From Liolophura sinensis (Eukaryota; Mollusca; Polyplacophora; Chitonida; Chitonidae), in NCBI RefSeq assembly GCF_032854445.1, contig NC_088298.1, positions 11,645,504-11,709,503 on the forward strand: 64,000 bases of DNA. Direction: 5' to 3'. The stretch's first letter is position 1. Each line of letters opens with the position of its first letter. Below, piece after piece: positions 35,401 through 43,383 of the stretch. The position numbers and the translations under genes are program-made. The notes under the pieces are model-generated. The model did no database searches and was not told where the DNA came from. It saw nothing but the letters and a program-made list of their open reading frames with translations.

Positions 35401-37153
35401 CTCATGGCGAAAAGAGATGTTTTATATATGTTTGAATAAAATTAACCTTTTCATTTAACCATGAACATGGATTAAAGGCAGCTTCAGGTAACAGCTTTAA
35501 GCGGGCCATCCCTGGATGCTAACAGCAATTATTTTCCTCCAAGTGCTGAGCGTGGAACTGAACAAAATGGATTACATCTTGAAGGACGAACGCTCTTCCT
35601 GTTGTCTTGAACAAAGGTACTAATACAAACACAAAAATCAAATCACCCCCCCCCCCCCCTTTCCCCCGTTATGACGACTTGGCTCAAAGCCCGACAGACC
35701 ATTGTTCTCTTGCAATACATTAATACTGTGATACCATTTTTTCCTCAAATCATCATAGCAAAGGCATAAAGGAACAGTACACTACACAGTTTGGGCATGC
35801 ATTATTTTATGCCGATAAGGTTCTGCGTATGAAGAACATTGCTGTTACAATATACACCATGCTTAAGTCGTTAATCTCGCGCCAGTACGACTTCGAAGAG
35901 TTAAGCTGACGTTGTGCCATTTCGCCCCACAAGCTGTAACCGGGGTTACATATATAGGCTAGCGGATGAATCCTTGCTAAAAGGATCGAATCCTACTTTT
36001 CACCGTCGCCGAAGCATGGCAAAGTCGGTGAATATACACCACTTGATTTCATTGCAGTGTAGTGTGAAATCTGTCAAATGTTATTTATAGAAAACGAAAA
36101 ACAGACACATAAATTTGGGATTGCTAAAGGCCTATTGCAGCGATGTCTTGACGAAGACATGAACAGAAATTATATGCATGCATAATTCTTGTGTCATTTA
36201 TTTAACTTATACTTTGCCTTTAGCTAATTTACATTTCTGTGCACATATATAAAATTTATTCATTTATTTAATTGGTGTTTAACGCGGTACTCAAGAATAT
36301 TTCGCTTATACGATGACGACCAGGTGGAAGGAAATACTGGATGAAGTTATCGAGAGTTGGACTCCCTCCATCATACCGCCACATCTCTCACCAAAAACTT
36401 AAGAGATCTGAATCAGACGTAATACGCCGAGAATATTTTGTATTGAGAAATCCGATTACCGTTACTTTTTCTTGCCTTCTCTCTTCGTGAAGATAAGATG
36501 TAAAAGCAATGATAAATACAAAGAAGAGAAATCCCACTTACCATAGCCAAAAGGTTTATGTATCTGGACGTATGCAGTTCCGATTGGACATTATTTGGGA
36601 CATTGTTTTTCAAGGGCTCCTCTCTTTTCAGCTTGGTGCTGCAGTTTCTACAGCTGTTCCGAGAAGGAAGTCCCCTTGGTACCATTTGGCCCTTTCGCTT
36701 CTTGCGTTTCTCGGTAGGTTTGCAAAGCTGGTCCGTACTTGACGCCTCGCTTTTCGCTTCGAAACTGACGCTGTCGCAAATCGACATGAACAACGAAGGT
36801 AAGCTCTCTTCGTCCGTACAGTATTTGCATTTTCGATAGCCGTGCCATTTTGGAAATTTCTTCTTCCGGTATGTCTCCAAATCGGCCAATGACAGAGAAC
36901 TCCCCGTGTTTACAGAATCGGAACTTTTCAATATATTCGTTTGATACATTAGAGATCTTTCTTTGTCTTCGCCAAATGCAGTTTCTTGAAGCGCTTTCAA
37001 CTTCAATGACGCCACGTTGACGTTAACGTCACTTTGAGGGACGTCGTTGTGTATTTTGCACAATCGAGGACTGTGGCTTATGCCGTTGGAGGATTCCTTG
37101 TCCTGATTTGTAGTTTCCTCGCGCATCTCTACGGTTGTGTGCATACACCCCAT
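3830..37153 (-). CDS. ITPK: Inositol-1,4,5-trisphosphate 3-kinase, complete gene of ten coding exons
   Basis: The product phosphorylates Ins(1,4,5)P3 to Ins(1,3,4,5)P4 using ATP, which ends IP3-driven calcium release and makes a second messenger. Ten exons join in frame on the minus strand: 37153-36542, 21651-21567, 12639-12490, 10297-10225, 9708-9573, 9174-9118, 7091-7038, 5884-5765, 4144-3974 and 3874-3830. They total 1503 nt, or 500 residues plus stop, and all introns are GT-AG. Residues 1-204 are low-complexity and polar. The kinase domain runs from about residue 225 (WVQLAGHPG) to 490. It has the inositol polyphosphate kinase signature PNIMDIKMG (297-305), the RYMQ plus LGFRIE region (about 349-369), GSSLL (432-436), the metal/ATP segment IDFAK (450-454) and GLDNLI (480-485). 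The family name rests on recalled ITPKA/B/C domain order; the residues were read here. Paralogue assignment (A, B or C) is not possible. The start used is the ATG at 37153; a longer alternative is described separately. Confidence 0.95.
3974..4144 (-). CDS. ITPK: ITPK coding exon 9, C-lobe catalytic segment
   Basis: This 171-nt exon encodes residues 430-486. It carries [10 protein letters not shown], then [10 protein letters not shown] with the conserved Asp that binds the metal-ATP, then [19 protein letters not shown]. Family members usually have IDFGKT; Ala in place of Gly is a mild change also seen in related inositol polyphosphate kinases. Acceptor AACAG, donor GTAAAG, phase 0. Confidence 0.96.
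4385..5232 (-). pseudogene. Decayed Crypton-like tyrosine recombinase (KIAA1958/ZMYM-type domain)
   Basis: Segments in order on the minus strand: an ATG at 5232 opening a basic N-terminus with [11 protein letters not shown] and a helix ending FREYLLEK; then [16 protein letters not shown] and, in another frame, [12 protein letters not shown] (about 5010-4925); then [13 protein letters not shown] and [15 protein letters not shown] (about 4890-4720); then [16 protein letters not shown] and [11 protein letters not shown] (4690-4565); then [14 protein letters not shown] (from about 4562). This is the order of the Crypton-derived recombinase-like domain of KIAA1958, ZMYM2/3/4, QRICH1 and KCTD1 relatives, including the RG-x-E-N helix and the ELTKNHR motif. 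Stops near 4705 and frameshifts near 4566 and 4950 break it, and a poly-G tract interrupts it at 4890-4918. It lies in the intron between ITPK exons 8 and 9, same strand. Confidence 0.75.
4890..4918 (+). other. G-quadruplex-forming tract
   Basis: Four runs of five to seven G are separated by single T (GGGGGTGGGGGGGTGGGGGTGGGGGG). This meets the G4 pattern with one-base loops. The G-rich strand is the template strand of ITPK. It sits inside the Crypton fossil. Confidence 0.75.
5765..5884 (-). CDS. ITPK: ITPK coding exon 8
   Basis: This 120-nt exon encodes residues 390-429. It is helical and ends SEFFKSHE, matching the family's SEFFxxHE just before the GSSLL strand. Acceptor AACAG, donor GTAGTT, phase 0 at both ends. 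The middle of the exon diverges more than the ends, as expected for a surface helix. Confidence 0.94.
6717..6762 (-). mobile_element. SINE family A tail fragment
   Basis: TTTGATTGATGTTTTACGCC then GTACTCAGC; about 45 bases of the tail end only. Confidence 0.65.
7038..7091 (-). CDS. ITPK: ITPK coding exon 7
   Basis: This 54-nt exon encodes residues 372-389. It ends [11 protein letters not shown], corresponding to the charged TDFK-x-x-x-x-x-E linker of ITPKs. Phase 0 at both ends; acceptor AATAG, donor GTAAGA. Confidence 0.92.
8131..8335. repeat. Recent 96-bp tandem duplication with G-run junction
   Basis: The segment from GGGATAAGGGCAAGTGAAAC to GATTCCATGAATTTA occurs at about 8131-8226 and 8240-8335, virtually identical. 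The copies are joined by a run of 13 or more G, and the first copy is preceded by another G-rich run, suggesting slippage or repair across the G tract. Confidence 0.9.
9058..9079. repeat. (AC)n microsatellite
   Basis: About eleven AC units just downstream of ITPK exon 6. Confidence 0.9.
9118..9174 (-). CDS. ITPK: ITPK coding exon 6
   Basis: This 57-nt exon encodes residues 353-371 ([19 protein letters not shown]). It matches the family's WRExxSSxxxLGFRIEGIK, with Phe replacing the usual Trp at the first position. Phase 0 at both ends; acceptor ATCAG after a long pyrimidine run, donor GTAAGT. Confidence 0.94.
9573..9708 (-). CDS. ITPK: ITPK coding exon 5
   Basis: This 136-nt exon encodes residues 308-352. 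It has TFLEAEV, then [19 protein letters not shown], then AITKLRYMQ. These match the family's RTYLEEEL, DLYxKM-x-x-xDPxAPTxEEH and AVTKPRYMQ segments, which form the helices that shape the IP3 pocket in this subfamily. The presence of this insert separates true IP3 3-kinases from IPMK and IP6K. Acceptor TTCAG, donor GTGAGT. Confidence 0.96.
10225..10297 (-). CDS. ITPK: ITPK coding exon 4, PxxxDxKxG signature
   Basis: This 73-nt exon encodes residues 283-306 plus two bases of Arg307. It carries [20 protein letters not shown], which includes the inositol polyphosphate kinase signature PxxxDxKxG at residues 297-305; the Asp and Lys are the conserved inositol-phosphate-binding residues of the family. 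The acceptor AACAG at 10298-10302 was preferred over TATAG nearer the ATG, because the latter would create an in-frame stop across the junction. The donor is GTGAGT. Confidence 0.95.
11488..11532 (-). mobile_element. SINE family A tail fragment
   Basis: ATCTGATTGGTGCTTTACGC followed by CATATTGGAGAATATTT; diverged tail end only. Confidence 0.6.
11698..11973 (+). mobile_element. Full-length SINE family A copy with 12-bp target-site duplication
   Basis: The body 11710-11961 starts with a tRNA-like head: GGGGCCTCCGTGGCTCAGTT then a split-promoter arrangement with A box (TGGCTCAGTTGGTTAG) and B box (GAGTTCAAGTGC). A conserved central domain (AATGCTGGTCGCCGTCGTAT, then AGTGAAATATTCTTGAGTAC) and the tail CACCAATCAAATAAATAAAT follow. 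CTATAATATTCC occurs directly at 11698-11709 and 11962-11973. This is the type copy for the family here and lies in the intron between ITPK exons 3 and 4, in reverse to the gene. Confidence 0.93.
12490..12639 (-). CDS. ITPK: ITPK coding exon 3, kinase N-lobe
   Basis: This 150-nt exon encodes residues 234-282, with split codons at both ends. It reads [13 protein letters not shown] and ends [13 protein letters not shown], matching the N-lobe strand that carries the ATP-contacting lysine and the family's PAF/Y-H/R element. The acceptor is TTTTTAG. The donor is GTATCC, which is unusual at positions +4 to +6. It was chosen because it is the only nearby GT that joins exon 4 without a stop and keeps the family spacing ([12 protein letters not shown]). 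Confidence 0.93.
13913..13957 (-). other. C-rich tract; G-quadruplex potential on the minus strand
   Basis: Runs of 13, six and three or more C are separated by short spacers, so the sense strand of ITPK is G-rich here. It is intronic. Confidence 0.6.
14392..14802. repeat. Tandem duplication, period 211 bp
   Basis: CAATTATTGTTCAGTCTGTA starts both copies (14392 and 14603), and the copies stay similar to CAGGTTCTTCTGAC. Divergence is a few percent. No gene content recognised. Confidence 0.87.
15640..16285. repeat. Tandem array of a dispersed repeat (family C), period about 171 bp
   Basis: Units share AACATTTTGTTTAACATTGA, ATTCAATAATTTACGGTATT and ATATCCCCCTTGTGTTATTG. Two adjacent units are 171 bp apart (AATTTATG at 15958, AATTTACG at 16129). 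Diverged relatives appear near 33690-33850, 56740-57010 and 57400-57475, so the family is also dispersed. Confidence 0.75.
16598..16952 (-). mobile_element. SINE family B, near full length
   Basis: Reading on the minus strand, the head GGCCCCGATAGTTGGTAGAG (reversed from 16952), with GTCCGCTTCGGGAGCGG and a B-box-like GGGTCGAGTCAC, is tRNA-like. A central region (GACCCGTATCAG, then GGCGGCTTACTT-like sequence) and a tail with TCATATGAC, ACGTTAAAC and short GTGA/CACT repeats follow. An 82-residue open frame inside it recurs in other copies and is not a gene. Confidence 0.85.
17608..17698 (-). mobile_element. SINE family A fragment
   Basis: Tail plus part of the central domain (GGCGGCCAGTATTATGGTGG). 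Confidence 0.8.
18373..18560 (+). mobile_element. SINE family A, lacking tail
   Basis: A degenerate tRNA-like head (CCTTCGTAGCCAAGGTGATT) and the central domain to GTGAAATATTC are present; the 3' tail is lost. Confidence 0.8.
19105..19590. repeat. Dispersed repeat family D, two tandem units plus a diverged third
   Basis: ACAGATAGAATAAAAAC then CTACCTGAGCTAAACTG and GTGTGACCATTTGCCAACCA occur twice about 101 bp apart. Related sequence follows at 19440-19545 (GTGAGCATTTGTCAACTATC) and again at 24125-24260 (GTGTGACCATTTGCCAGCTA). Confidence 0.75.
20818..21241. repeat. Minisatellite, irregular period about 45-60 bp
   Basis: About eight units built from ACAGAATGTACATGTATGTA then GCCCATTATCACCTCCTGTT. 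Length varies by loss of an internal AATACAG block. Open frames across it are repeat artefacts. Confidence 0.85.
21567..21651 (-). CDS. ITPK: ITPK coding exon 2, entry to kinase domain
   Basis: This 85-nt exon encodes residues 205-232 and one base of Gly233. The acceptor is a pyrimidine-rich tract ending TCCACAG and the donor is GTAAGC. The exon begins in phase 0, matching exon 1, and ends in phase 1, matching exon 3. It ends with [11 protein letters not shown], which corresponds to the family's W-V/I-Q-L-S/A-G-H-x-G segment at the start of the kinase fold. It is isolated between two very long introns (about 14.9 kb and 8.9 kb). Longer reading frames overlapping it on both strands are shadows. 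Confidence 0.93.
22018..22083. repeat. (TA)n microsatellite
   Basis: About 33 TA dinucleotides without interruption. Confidence 0.97.
22236..22765. repeat. 65-bp minisatellite, eight units
   Basis: Unit anchors (GAATTTCTCA) fall at 22256, 22321, 22386, 22451, 22515, 22580, 22645 and 22711. Units are nearly identical. Each carries CTCAGATTTCTCTCTGAG, whose arms CTCAGA/TCTGAG can form a small hairpin. Confidence 0.95.
24740..25350. repeat. Diverged minisatellite, about ten units of near 60 bp
   Basis: Phrases such as CGATTATACTTCTCAGAC and CTGTTACCAAACCC recur with many changes. It is old relative to the other arrays. It lies in the intron between ITPK exons 1 and 2. Confidence 0.65.
26071..26262 (-). 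mobile_element. SINE family A, 5' truncated
   Basis: A TTTATT-type tail, central domain and partial head (TTGAACTCATAGCGACCGCA) in reverse orientation, with an internal deletion after GGGAGGAAACC. Confidence 0.85.
27125..27905 (+). pseudogene. LINE ORF1 remnant, coiled coil plus RNA-binding domain
   Basis: The longest intact piece starts with ATG at 27275 and gives 151 residues. Heptad-rich sequence ([20 protein letters not shown]) is followed by [15 protein letters not shown], the hallmark of ORF1p proteins in which a coiled coil leads into an RRM-like domain. The frame also continues upstream ([19 protein letters not shown]) across a TAA at about 27260. A frameshift at about 27728 leads to [20 protein letters not shown] and [11 protein letters not shown], the usual ORF1p C-terminal end. 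It should act in RNA binding and chaperoning of element RNA; this copy is dead. Confidence 0.8.
27934..28164 (-). mobile_element. SINE family A copy nested in the LINE, with 14-bp target-site duplication
   Basis: The direct repeat GAATGCTGGTTTTA occurs at 27934-27947 and 28151-28164 and flanks a minus-oriented SINE (tail TTTATT repeats, then the central domain, then a partial tRNA-like head ending near GCGACCGTATTGG). The tRNA-like A-box end is missing, so the copy is 5' truncated. The insertion splits the LINE just after ORF1 and is therefore younger than it. Confidence 0.9.
29180..32228 (+). pseudogene. LINE ORF2 remnant: 2A-like motif, endonuclease, reverse transcriptase, Cys/His knuckle
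   Basis: The start carries NIELNPGP (29241-29264), then the endonuclease opening [16 protein letters not shown]. Reverse transcriptase blocks follow: [11 protein letters not shown] (about 30488), [14 protein letters not shown] (frameshifted, about 30660), [15 protein letters not shown] (about 30858), [13 protein letters not shown] (about 31030) and LFADDTCLY (31113-31139), which holds the two catalytic Asp. After the thumb-like [10 protein letters not shown] comes [17 protein letters not shown], the C-terminal zinc-knuckle-like end. Several stops and at least five frameshifts were seen. It encoded target-primed reverse transcription. Confidence 0.88.
32325..32468. repeat. Long (TA)n microsatellite at the LINE 3' end
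   Basis: Two TA tracts separated by TTGTATAATATATATTATAT. It begins directly after the LINE C-terminal region, so it may have grown from the element tail or marked the insertion site. Confidence 0.95.
32469..36257. other. Part of ITPK intron 1 without genes
   Basis: AT-rich sequence. A diverged family C fragment (about 33690-33850), a SINE-tail-like scrap (34505-34540) and a poly-C run (35645-35660) were the only items noticed. Confidence 0.6.
36258..36335 (-). mobile_element. SINE family A fragment
   Basis: TTTATTTAATTGGTGTTTAA then AAGAATATTTCGCTTATACG identify the tail end of the family; the rest is lost. It lies just downstream of ITPK exon 1, in the intron. Confidence 0.75.
36542..37153 (-). 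CDS. ITPK: ITPK coding exon 1, N-terminal region
   Basis: This 612-nt exon encodes residues 1-204 and ends after ATG at a strong donor (GTAAGT), phase 0. It starts MGCMHTT, with Gly2 and Cys3 in the arrangement seen in proteins that are myristoylated and palmitoylated, so membrane anchoring is an inference if this ATG is used. The body is rich in Ser, Lys and Glu. It has a basic-aromatic stretch ([13 protein letters not shown], about 96-108) and a basic cluster (KRKKRKG, about 149-155) that could be a nuclear signal or a lipid or calmodulin contact. No known domain was recognised, which is usual for the variable N-terminus of ITPKs. The frame stays open 20 codons upstream to an acceptor-like CAG just above 37213, so the true start may lie in an earlier exon. 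Confidence 0.8.
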
Positions 37154-37213
37154 GATTGAAGCCAACAGTCTACAATCTTCGGACACCCGAACGTTAGGCC
37201 GGGATTGTGAATT

Positions 37214-40200
37214 CTGGGCAGTAGTAGAACTTAAGCTTTAGTCAGTTCAAACCTTCAACATTGCGGTGAAAGATGGCAAGGTACGACCACAATTCTTACC
37301 AAGCAACGAGCGTGAGTGATTGCTTTAAGTGCCCCTCCCCTTGTCAAAATGTGTAATGCATTCATCACGATACGGGCAGGGTCAGAGGGCGAACCTATCT
37401 TCAAGTGACAATATATATGTCTCGCGTCAATTGAAAACAAAAACAGTTATGTATGTAAGCACAGAAACAGCATCAATCAGGAAAATTGAAACAGACTCAG
37501 AAATATCCCGTGGCATACGACAACGAATGAATAGCTCGTGACTCGAATATTCAGGACAAAATCGATTAGGTCACAGACACATGGTTACACCTGCAATGAA
37601 AACAAATTTACACATGCCAATCTTCAGATGACGTTATATGTCAATTTGTCAAACATAGCACATTTTATCAAACATAGCATAAACTCGGCTCTCTGTTGGA
37701 CAAAGCACACTCCAATCAAATAAACACCAATCAAATAAACAAACGTAGCACAACTGTTACAAAGTTACCGCGATTGAGGAAATCGACCCTGGATAACAGC
37801 GATGATTGGAAGGCGACAAGAGCAATCCCTCATTAACTGTAGCTCCAAACCATCGACATCTGCACAGAAAAACGAAATCGCGCGGGCAGCATATAGCACG
37901 TGACCGATTAGGTCTAAAGATAGCTTCGGGAGAGTCACGAGCGTACTTAAAACAGATTCTGCAATGTCCACACCCCTATATGGTTAGAAGTCTCGATCAA
38001 AACAGAATTGGCGAACTCTTCAGCGATATTAACACAATGCCAACACAATGTGAATCCAGCGACCTCACGCCCAGTCGATAAAGCCTTTTCGGACAGTTGA
38101 CAAGATAAAAACTGGTAACCGTGCAAAGAAATGTCTCCAATCAGAATAAAAGGGCGGGAGATCTGGTATCGCTCGGGAATGCGATGAAATCTTTCTTCAA
38201 GGAAGAACCTTATCTTACCTAGAAGCCTCTCCCCAACAGTTGTGACCAGTTGTGACAATGACAGTTTCTGACACAGGCTAAGTGCGTATCAACCAGCAAC
38301 TGGCTCCAGCCTATTTAGTAGTGGAGCACCGACCATCAACTCGCTGACGCTCGGAAGAATATTCTATAGCTGCTGACAGCGGTCGATCGGAGATAAGGTC
38401 TAGCATCCTGTGATGATGATGGTGTTGTCTATGAGCCTGCAGGTGTGGTGATGCACCAAAGCCTATGTCGTTGGGGAGCTCGATTTGCTATCCTCTCACC
38501 TGGCTAGACATCCACATTGCCAAATCCGAAGACGGCTTTCACGTAAGCAAGCCAGGAAGCAAACAAATCCCACCCGTCAATACTGTACGTTTTGATTTAC
38601 AAACACACTTCGTGAGCTCAGGACCCCGTGAAAATTCATTACCAATAATAAACGCTTCTTCTCCGCCGTCCGTAAGCGATTTAGCTTGTGTAGAGCAGAA
38701 AACCAATTCCGAACACTCAATACAATGTTTTTGTAGATAACACGATTATTCCACAATTGATTGATCTCCCACAGGTGAGACAGGCGTATCCTTCATATCA
38801 CACCACTTCATTATTAATGATCAAACATTATTGGAGTTTGCAAAAATGGTCACCAATACTCCTTGGGCGGGCTAAAATGTATACCAGGTGTATAGGGCAA
38901 AATTCCAGTGCAGATCGAATGTATAAACATAGACCATGGAGTGCACAAGATGTTGGTTATGAATGTGTCAACAGCGAATGATTGACCTCACAACACTATG
39001 AAGCTTTCATACACCTCGATGAGGTCCAGTTACGACAGTATCGCCATGACATTCGCGGCCATTAGCTGCCTCTAGCCTAGTAATTACCCAGCCTCGAGTA
39101 GGAGACAGTAAATGTTATTACACGGCTCCAATCACACGTTCTGCAGACGCTACAGCTCTATTTACAGCTCCAGATGTAGACACCTTTGTGCGCATCGTCT
39201 CACCCTGGCCAGATTTGACCATTTATCGTCTAAATCCGCCTAAATCATTCACTGCAGGGCTGAACAACTGAATAGGAAGCTAGCAACTGTTGAGTCTAGA
39301 TTGGACACGGGCACCCCTCCTTGCAGTGGATACAGTGTGGCCTGTTATCAGCGTAATGATTAATGCTCTTACTCTAAGCAGAAGCGTGAGATCACATGTG
39401 ATCCAGATATAAGTCTACGTGAAGCTAGTCCCTGCTGACCTCCGCTTCAACTAACCCTTTGTCTGTGTCACCACAACGCAGATGATAATGGGTGTCAGGC
39501 GTATACTAGACTTCTGGGTAATTAAAGTAGCTTCCTCCGCGCAGTAAACTCTGATGTCATTCTGGTCGAGCATATAATTTGTGATTACGTCATAGAATTG
39601 TCACTCAATGTACACCTGTGTGTTTACATTGTATATGTGGCAAAAATGGACTTCTATCTACCTATGAGCCACAGGTATACGCAGCTACAGCTCAATGTTC
39701 TCCAATGAGATATTCACAGATTTGGAAACTTTGTTCCTCGTCGTGCCTTATAAATATACTGTTGCTTTATCCAATGAAAACACCTTCATTGTATGTAAGT
39801 AAGTAGACTCTTCCACAGGTACTGTAATGTGCTCTCAAAGAACCGTATTACATCAACACTATCCGTTTAACGCATACGATATCATATGACTCCATTCCTG
39901 GATATATACTTCGAGGACAACTACGGTTAGTGTGGATCAAGTGTGTTCTTTAGTACATATACCTGCTGTTGATTACATTACACAAGGGCATCATATAGAT
40001 GTATTGCCGGTATCCGATTCATAGATCATAGACACAGAGGGAAACTTGAGCCCCGTTCGACTCACTGGAGAGTCCGCTGATCCAATCCAGCGATTTTCAC
40101 ACATCACATATAACAATACGTACATGACCAATGATAACGGAAAGGAGCAATATCCACAATGGTCTCCATCGTTGACTTCAAAAACGTTAAATGTCACACG

Positions 40201-41171
40201 TACGGTACGGTTAACACAGCCTTTGAGAAATTCAGGTGCAGACTGCTTCAAGTGCTACTGGTGCATACACTGTAACAGGTACATACACTGTACATATATA
40301 TGCTTTGTGTATCAACCCTGTACAAAACACCATACAACCGAGGCACACAGAGCCGTACATCTACTAACACCGCCGATAAAGTATGAGGACAAACCCAGCT
40401 TTACATAGGACCGAGATGTATACATAGACGTATATCAGTACAGGCCTGTAAGTCGGTCGTGTGTGTCACAACGATAGAACCAGTTCACCGGCAGACAGGA
40501 TAACACATGTATGGTATAAATCGTGCTAATAAGGCTCCTCGATCTACGTCACGAAACGCGGACACACCCATTTGTAAATGTAGGTTCAGCCAGGAAAGCT
40601 TATTTATAAGGCGCAGACGCACATACCTGTAATCCAGGGTTGGATGTCCATATACATGTACACAATGACAGCTCATTGACAGCTGTGCCTGTCATGCCGT
40701 CATATTTAGAGCATGTGTCAACTTTTCGGGTCCCTTAAAAATGTCTCCGTCAAGCTCACGAGTCTACATATGGTCATTTAAGTTTCACCTTTTCAAAATG
40801 GGGAACCCTCGCCTGAAACAAGACCGTCCAAGCGGTGCGTTGATGTATAATATGTCATTCTTTCCCTTTAGCTGCGCGCCCGTACAAGGAAAAGAAGTAG
40901 TTCATAAGCACTGCACAGCGTAACAGCAAAGATGTGTTTTCATGAAGCTTGGACCTGAACGTGTAAGTGAGGAAATGGTTAGCGATAACGTCCACTGTCG
41001 CTATGAATCCTGCATTTCATCAGAACATACGTGTACACGTGAGCAGTTATGTGTCACCAGTTAACATCATGCAGTCGGATGACGGATGAACGCACATGTG
41101 TAAAACTCATTCCAGCCTTTAACAAACCTGCCCACAGCAACATGTATTTACTTTTAGGCTTCTTTCTTGTA
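37214..41171. other. Upstream of the large ITPK exon; no gene recognised
   Basis: A short doubled CACCAATCAAATAAACA near 37713-37740 resembles a SINE A tail. Several frames of 60-120 codons occur on both strands without splice support, domain signals or homology that I recognise. Confidence 0.5.
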
Positions 41172-41250
41172 GTATTTATTTATTTATTTATTTATTTAAT
41201 TATTCGAATGGTGTTTAACGCCGAGCTCAAGACGTTTCACTGTATAGGAC
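41172..41250 (-). mobile_element. SINE family A fragment
   Basis: An expanded TTTATT tail and GGTGTTTAACGCCGAGCTCA are recognisable; only the tail end remains. Confidence 0.7.
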
Positions 41251-41286
41251 TAAGGTGGACGTCTGCCGAAAACGCAAGCTGGATTC

Positions 41287-41636
41287 GAGTGAGTGAGAGA
41301 GTGCTTGGGGTTTAACATCGTGCGTAACAAACCCCATAGTACGTAACAATTTTTCAGTCACATGACGACGAAGGAATCCTTAGAGTGCATGTAATATGCC
41401 TCCTTGATGCAGGACGTATTTCCAACGCTCTTTCATCTAGTGCTGCTGCACTGAGATGAATTACCGAATGCAAATAAGACACCCCGCCCGAGCCATTACA
41501 CTGATACGGGTCAACCAGTAGTTGCACTATCCCCTTCGTGCTGAACGCCAAGCGAGGAAGTTACAACTCCCTCTTTTAAGGTCTTAGGTGTGACTCGACC
41601 CAGGAATGATCCTGGATCAACCGCTCCCGAAGCGGC
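41287..41636 (-). mobile_element. SINE family B, near full length
   Basis: The same order as 16598-16952: GAGTGAGTGAGAGAGTGCTT tail, TCACATGACGACGAAGGAAT, GATACGGGTCAACCAGTAGT and an acceptor-stem-like GCTCCCGAAGCGG. The last bases of the head are missing. Confidence 0.85.
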
Positions 41637-42507
41637 AGCTGGATCTGAACACATGACCTCACTGGTCAAGAGCCTGACAACTGCAGAAAGCCAGCGAAAT
41701 TCGCTACACCAATGAGTGAAACGCAAATAAAGCACATCCTAGCTAAATGCTCCTCAAAGTTACATGTATATCAAAAAACACTATTGTTAGGAAAGGGGAC
41801 TGTAGCTTCACCAAACTATATACCTATTAAAACAATAATCACGAACCTATATTATCGAACAATGTTGAGGAAAAATTCCATTTACCCAGTCAAATGTAAA
41901 TAAGGACATCTTAGTTCCTTCATAAAACGATATCGTAAAACATGGTTCTTGAGAAATGAGAAACGTTACCAAGTAATAGGTCAAGTATATAAGTATATTT
42001 AAGTATATATCATCATTCAATGTGTTGGGATATGGCACCAGTGGCTTCACCAAATTATATTATTTAACCACGTTGTGGAGAAATTTGCTTTACTAAGTCA
42101 AACGCAAATAGGACAACCTAGTTTCTTCATCAAAATATGTTATAAATTTCTTTTATATGTTGTTTGGAAATGGCACTACTGGCTTCACGAAACTACAGCT
42201 CTAAACAATGCTGTTGGGAAATGGGATAAGTAGTTTCACTTAAATATATTACACTTTAATTGGGAAATGAAAAGCAGTCCTTTAATGATGAGATCATCAA
42301 AACGCATTTTCTTGGTGAACGAGACTATTCTTTTAAATAAGATGATACAAAAACATTTCGTTATTTATGCTGTTCCTTACTTATCACTGTAACAGTTTCA
42401 TATTTTATTACGGTACATATATTATGTGTAAATTAGTCTGTGGGGCACTTCTTAAATGGATAGTAAGTAAGGTTGTGCTCAGTGAACATATTCTTAAGTA
42501 CGGCCCA

Positions 42508-42645
42508 AGCATACAAGATTAATGTGGTACACCGAAAGATGTAACAGCAACAAGCATACAAGATTAATGTGGTACACCGAAAGATGTAACAGCAACAAGC
42601 ATACAAGATTAATGTGGTTACACCGAAAGATGTAACAACAACTGG
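42508..42645. repeat. 45-bp tandem repeat, three units
   Basis: AGCATACAAGATTAATGTGG starts at 42508, 42553 and 42598; units are almost identical. Confidence 0.93.
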
Positions 42646-42770
42646 CAATTAGAGACATGGAGCAGTGTGAAATAATACTATTACAACCTTATTACAAAAC
42701 CAAATTTCAGGTTTACCTGATGTTTTCTAATCTCTGCCTAGGTGTAGCACCCGTAAACCAGACAGGTGTA

Positions 42771-43030
42771 TTATTTATTTATTTGATTCGTGTTTTACGA
42801 CGTATTCAAGAATATTTTACTTGTAGAAAGGCAGCCAGCATTATTATCATGGGAAGTAACCGAACAGAGCCTGGGGGAACCCCACGACCATCCATGACCA
42901 GGTTGCTGGAAAACCTTCCCACATACAGGTATGATCGGAAAGGAAGACTTGAACTCACAGCGATTGCATTGGTGAAACAGAGTGGCTCCTGCTCCGTGCT
43001 GGCACGCTAACCACCTCAGCCACCAAGGAT
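42771..43030 (-). mobile_element. SINE family A, diverged near full-length copy
   Basis: Tail, central domain and tRNA-like head (ending GCCACCAAGGATCC in plus-strand reading) are recognisable but diverged, so this is an older insertion. Confidence 0.8.
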
Positions 43031-43383
43031 CCTGACAATTGTTTTATATAAGTGAAACCTTAGCGCCACATGAAATGCACAAAATAAACACAATACTGAG
43101 TAATATAGTCCTCTGAAAAAATAAAACACATCAGCTGTTGGATGAGTATTTCACACTTGGTTGTTCCTCAGGCCAACATCATGCTGGTCTACATGGGTGG
43201 GCCAAGTGTAAAGTGTGTTTTGGATAAAATCTGCATTTCCTGAAGAATGCAATCAATACGGCATTGTACAGGTGTGTACAGGTGTTGTCATGGCAACAGC
43301 CGCACGCCCATTACATTTCAATTATGTTCGTTAATAACCAATCTACCTACAGATTAGATGTACACATACAGGGTAATACTTAC

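Noticed and set aside
40046-40408. 120-codon plus-strand frame
   Set aside because: No splice signals, domain or recognisable homology, and codon use looks random; probably chance.
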